In this document: positions 61,006 through 64,000 of the stretch, piece after piece | Layout of the letters: each line of letters begins with the position of its first letter | Numbering within the stretch: the first letter of the stretch is position 1 | Assembly (NCBI GenBank): GCA_050486265.1 | Contig: JBJHCY010000005.1 | Coordinates: forward strand, 248,001 to 312,000 | Direction of reading: 5' to 3' | Source: SLFH01 sp050486265 | GTDB lineage: Bacteria > Planctomycetota > Phycisphaerae > Phycisphaerales > UBA1924 | DNA length: 64,000 bases | The notes under the pieces: generated by a model | Told to the model about the DNA's origin: nothing | Seen by the model: the letters and a program-made list of their open reading frames with translations, nothing else | The model's database searches: none | Made by a program: the position numbers and the translations under genes

Positions 61006-61743
61006 TTAGGGGCCCTGCCACTCCGGGTTGGGGTGGCGTTCGCTGAGCGTCTGCTCGGTCAGCACGATCTCGACCCGCCTGTTTCCGGTGGTGTCGCCGA
61101 CATCGAACGGCCCGGCGTCCTTGGGCTCTGTGTTGCCCGCGGCGACCGGCAGGAGGATCTCCGCTCGGACGCCCATTTTCTCGACGAGATACCGCTCGGC
61201 CTCCAGCGCCCTGCGGAAGGAGAGCTCCCGATAATCCAGGCCCGACCGCAGATCCGCCACACCCCACGCGTGCCCGCGGAGCTCGACTTTGCGGTGCTGG
61301 CCCCTGACCCGTTCGGCGACGGCTGCGAGCGCCTCTTCGGCGGCGGGCGTGAGCTCCCACGAGCCAACCTCGAAGGCGATGCCCCCGCCGATGGCCCAGC
61401 GGCTGCCGTCGTGCAGGGCGGTGACGGTCTGGTCGCGTCCGGGGACATTCTGCTCGTTGATTTCCGCTCTGGAGGCTTTGTCGCCGGCCATGGTGGCGTT
61501 TTCGCGCATGCGGTTGATCATGGTGTTGCGCGGGTTGCCCTTGTTGACGATCTGGCCGAGGCCTCCCTTGAAGCCCAGGGCCTCCTGGATGGACTCGACG
61601 GCCCGCCTGTACTCGCGGGGCTGCTTGAGCTCGCTGAACGCGGCCAGGAGGATGAAGAAGCAGAGGAGGAGCGACATGAGGTCGCCGTAGGTCACGACCC
61701 ACTCTGGAACCCCGGCCTCCTGGCGTTGCTTCTTCTTGGCCAC
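61006..61743 (-). CDS. motB: Flagellar motor stator protein MotB
   Basis: Peptidoglycan-anchored half of the stator, 245 residues. The single helix near the N-terminus carries the proton-binding Asp (VTYGDLMSLLLCFFILLAAF, D21). The plug/linker follows, then an OmpA-like domain (about 125-235) ending in GNRRVEIVL with a modified peptidoglycan-binding core (VELRGHAWGV). YGDLMSLLL is more like proton-driven MotB than sodium-driven PomB. motA lies 19 bases upstream. Confidence 0.94.
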   Translation of the reverse strand: MAKKKQRQEAGVPEWVVTYGDLMSLLLCFFILLAAFSELKQPREYRRAVESIQEALGFKGGLGQIVNKGNPRNTMINRMRENATMAGDKASRAEINEQNVPGRDQTVTALHDGSRWAIGGGIAFEVGSWELTPAAEEALAAVAERVRGQHRKVELRGHAWGVADLRSGLDYRELSFRRALEAERYLVEKMGVRAEILLPVAAGNTEPKDAGPFDVGDTTGNRRVEIVLTEQTLSERHPNPEWQGP

Positions 61744-61762
61744 GGGATCGCCCCTCCTCCGC

Positions 61763-62551
61763 TCAGGCGGCCTGGCGTCCGGCCTGCTCCTCGAACGCCA
61801 TGCGCTCTGAGGGCGGCAGATAGGTGAGGAGCTTGCTCTCGACGACGCGGGGGTTGTCGCCCGACTGGATGCTCATGACGCCCGCGATGATGATCGTCTT
61901 GATCAGGATCTCCTGGTCGGAGGTGGCGGCGAGCTTGTCGGCCAGCGGGTTGGCGGCGACATTGGCGATCAGGGCGCCGTAGAGCGTGGTGATGAGGGCG
62001 ACGGCCATGCCCGGGCCGATCGCCGAGGGATCGTCCATGTTCTGGAGCATGAAGATCAGGCCCATGAGGGTGCCGATCATGCCGAAGGCGGGTGCGTAGC
62101 GTCCGACCTGGTCGAGGACTTTCTTGCCCTGGGTGTGGCGTTCGACGAGGGCTTCGAGCTCGGTGTCCATGATCTCGCGGATGAGCTCGGGGTCGGTGCC
62201 GTCGACGGCCATCTTGACGCCCCGGACGATGAAGGGGTCGCTCATCTCTTCGATGAGATTCTCGAGCGCGAGGATGCCCTCGCGCCTTGCGACCTCGGCG
62301 TATCGGACCAGGTCCCTGATGAGCTCAGCCGGATCGCCGGCTGAGTTGAAGACGCTCTTGAGGATGACAGAGTGGAGCTTGAGGATGCGTGCGACGGGGA
62401 AGGCGATGACGATCGCCCCGAAGGTGCCGCCGAAAACGATCAGGATGGAGGGCAGGTTGAAGAGCGAGCCGAGCTCGCCGCCGCCGAGCACGATCGACGC
62501 GATGATCGCGACGATCGCCACGAACAGGCCTGCGATGGTTCCGATATCCAC
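61763..62551 (-). CDS. motA: Flagellar motor stator protein MotA
   Basis: Ion-channel half of the stator, 262 residues. Four membrane helices (about 5-24, 33-52, 148-170, 180-202). PSILIVFGGTFGAIVIAF, a cytoplasmic loop with LIRDLVRYAEVARREGILAL and the GRYAPAFGMIGTLMGLIFML signature of MotA/PomA proteins are present. Paired with motB immediately downstream. Confidence 0.95.
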   Translation of the reverse strand: MDIGTIAGLFVAIVAIIASIVLGGGELGSLFNLPSILIVFGGTFGAIVIAFPVARILKLHSVILKSVFNSAGDPAELIRDLVRYAEVARREGILALENLIEEMSDPFIVRGVKMAVDGTDPELIREIMDTELEALVERHTQGKKVLDQVGRYAPAFGMIGTLMGLIFMLQNMDDPSAIGPGMAVALITTLYGALIANVAANPLADKLAATSDQEILIKTIIIAGVMSIQSGDNPRVVESKLLTYLPPSERMAFEEQAGRQAA

Positions 62552-62596
62552 GCGGGCGACCTCCGCCGGCGTGCGCCGGGTGTCAGGACCTGCGCA

Positions 62597-62872
62597 CTAT
62601 CGGAGATGCGGGGCCGAGGCTTGATCCGGGGCGGGCCCGGGGTCGCTGTGCAAGGGCGAGCACCCGCATCGAGGGGACGCCCCGCCGCAGAGCGAATGGA
62701 TGCTGCGCCGGTACGCGATGACCTTGGCGACGACGCTGCCAGAGCCTTCCTTGACCATGACGCGGTCACCGCTGGTGAGTGTGATGACGGTGTCGGGCTT
62801 TTCCTCGACGACGCGGATTATCTCGGCGTTGAGGACGAATCTGCTGCCGTCGAGTCTGGTCAGAGAGATCAC
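62597..62872 (-). CDS. flbD: FlbD-family flagellar protein
   Basis: Small protein of 91 residues. The first 60 residues match the flagellar FlbD/SwrD family: MISLTRLDGSRFVLNAEIIR, VEEKPDTVITLTSGDRVMVK, and VVAKVIAYRR. In Bacillus SwrD raises stator torque. The family usually ends near residue 65-70; the last 28 residues here (Cys/Pro/Ser-rich) look like a non-conserved tail. It sits between flgE and motA, the usual place. Confidence 0.88.
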   Translation of the reverse strand: MISLTRLDGSRFVLNAEIIRVVEEKPDTVITLTSGDRVMVKEGSGSVVAKVIAYRRSIHSLCGGASPRCGCSPLHSDPGPAPDQASAPHLR

Positions 62873-62900
62873 GATCGCCTCCGGAGTCCGCCCTGTTCGA

Positions 62901-64000
62901 TCAGCCGACGATCGAGAGGAGCTGCTGCATCAGTTCGTCGGTGGTTCTGATGACCCTCGACGAGGCGGTGTAGCCGGTCTGCGCGAGGACGAGGTCGATG
63001 AACTCACGCCCGATATCGACATTGGACTGTTCGAGCGCGCCGCCGATGATCTGGCCCGAGCCGAGTTCGCCGGGCTGGGTGACCATGGGCGGGCCGCTGT
63101 TGGCGGCCGGCGAGAACAGGTTGTCGCCCAGCGAGTTGAGGCCCGCGGGGTTGGTGAAGGTGCCGAGGACCACCTGCCCGAGCGGGCGGATGAGCGTGTT
63201 GCTGAACGCGCCGTAGAGCACGCCGTCGCGGCCGACAGCGAAGTTCTCGAGCGTGCCGATCGGCGCGCCGTCGCGGAAGGTTGTGGCGATGCCGGAGTTC
63301 TGGTCGGTCAGGGCGCTGAGCTGGTCTTCCTCGCCCCTGAAGCCGAGCTCGAAGCGCATCGGGTTTTCTGCGCCGGTGCCGGCGCGGTCGATCTGGACCT
63401 CGATGCGCTGGTCGCCGACGAGGCGTCCGCGGTTATCGAAGTTGATGACGCCCGTGCCGGCGGGGACCTTGGCGCCGTCGGCGTTTTTCGAGTCGATGAA
63501 GTAGCGCCAGGCGGTGCCGCCGTCGCCCCGCTGTTCGAGCACGAAACCGACATCGACCTCGACGGGCGTGCCGAGCGAGTCGTAGACGACCATGGTGGTG
63601 CGGACGGATTCGCCCGTCGCGTCGCCGAGGCGTTCGACGGCGAAGACCTCTCTTGAGGATCCCGTCGCGGGGTCGGCCAGACGGATCCGCGAGGCGTCGA
63701 ATCGGAGGTCGTTCATCGCGCCGGTGTTGCCCGTGACGCTGAACGAGCCGGTGTCCGGATCGAAGACCACGCCGGGGGGCGCAACGCCCGCGGGCTGCGC
63801 GTCGGCCTGGATGCTCATGGCCGCGGCGAGGAAGTCGGCGAGGTCCTGCAGGGTGGACTGGGCGGTGATAAGGAACGAGCGTGCGGGCAGCGTCGCCTCG
63901 CCCCGTCTGACGCCCGAGACCTCGATCGACTGGCCGGGGTTGAAGAACTGTCCGGCTGCGCCCTCGGCGGGGTCGGCGAGGTCGGTCAGCAGCGATGCGG
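62901..64000 (-). CDS. flgE: Flagellar hook protein FlgE, 5' end beyond window
   Basis: C-terminal 366 residues of the hook protein; the frame is open to the window edge, so the true start lies outside. Typical features are TAQSTLQDLADFLAAA near the visible start, VYDSLGTPVEVDVGFVLEQ, then GDNLFSPAANSG and the C-terminal coiled segment LEQSNVDIGREFIDLVLAQT followed by GYTASSRVIRTTDELMQQL. An in-frame ATG at 63818 is internal, not a start. First gene of the minus-strand flagellar run. Confidence 0.92.
   Translation of the reverse strand, partial: ASLLTDLADPAEGAAGQFFNPGQSIEVSGVRRGEATLPARSFLITAQSTLQDLADFLAAAMSIQADAQPAGVAPPGVVFDPDTGSFSVTGNTGAMNDLRFDASRIRLADPATGSSREVFAVERLGDATGESVRTTMVVYDSLGTPVEVDVGFVLEQRGDGGTAWRYFIDSKNADGAKVPAGTGVINFDNRGRLVGDQRIEVQIDRAGTGAENPMRFELGFRGEEDQLSALTDQNSGIATTFRDGAPIGTLENFAVGRDGVLYGAFSNTLIRPLGQVVLGTFTNPAGLNSLGDNLFSPAANSGPPMVTQPGELGSGQIIGGALEQSNVDIGREFIDLVLAQTGYTASSRVIRTTDELMQQLLSIVG

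Noticed and set aside
1..64000. tRNA, rRNA or riboswitch genes
   Set aside because: No clover-leaf, rRNA or known riboswitch core was recognised by eye; a covariance-model scan (tRNAscan-SE, Rfam) would settle this.

Overview
The window looks like a chromosomal segment of a Phycisphaerae-type planctomycete. The DNA is GC-rich (about two-thirds G+C by eye). Several large secreted proteins end in a dockerin-like double EF-hand that stops at Gly-Cys, a style typical of Phycisphaerales. Short palindromic repeats common in planctomycete intergenic DNA are present. The organism is didermic (KdsD, KdsC, an LptC/LptA-like protein, several lipoproteins) and flagellated. No rRNA, tRNA or CRISPR array was recognised.

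Layout. 0-10 kb: TSUP permease, EF-hand protein, pseudopilin, PAS-LuxR regulator, GNAT acetyltransferase, an outer-membrane-like protein with a palindromic operator candidate upstream, a CDF cation exporter, a 27-residue Pmp3-like ORF, an AbiE toxin-antitoxin pair preceded by a perfect 49-bp palindrome, and sucC. 10-12 kb: PilZ protein and a solitary atpD. 12.3-25.5 kb: four secreted GC-dockerin proteins. One carries a seven-repeat propeller fused to a lipase-like domain, and two are long DUF11 paralogues. Small unrelated genes and strong terminators lie between them. 25.6-29.5 kb: DMT protein, then fabD-lipoprotein-fabG on the minus strand. The fabD frame is open upstream through repeat DNA into a second coding region. 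29.6-33.5 kb: a lower-GC island described below. 33.7-39.5 kb: scpA, then kdsD-kdsC-lptC/A. 39.6-46.9 kb: hypothetical proteins, nuoC, a TolB-like lipoprotein, a second lipoprotein and a XerC/D recombinase. 47-49 kb: a secreted protein overlapping folK. 49-64 kb: a flagellar cluster read on the minus strand, flgE(partial)-flbD-motA-motB-fliL-fliN-fliO-fliP-fliQ-fliR-flhB-flhA-flhF-flhG-(small membrane protein)-sigma-28.

Main discovery candidate. The island at about 29.6-33.5 kb holds three genes that look like one conflict module. They are an ADP-ribosyltransferase-like (DUF7002-like) protein, a divergent protein joining an ImmA/IrrE-type zinc peptidase to a macro domain, and, overlapping or abutting its end, a P-loop nucleotide-kinase domain fused to a PurA/PurZ-type adenylosuccinate synthetase. 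In the synthetase the usual catalytic Asp of the GDEGKG loop is Ser, as I recall for phage PurZ. I know of no described system with this composition. The functional reading is inference.
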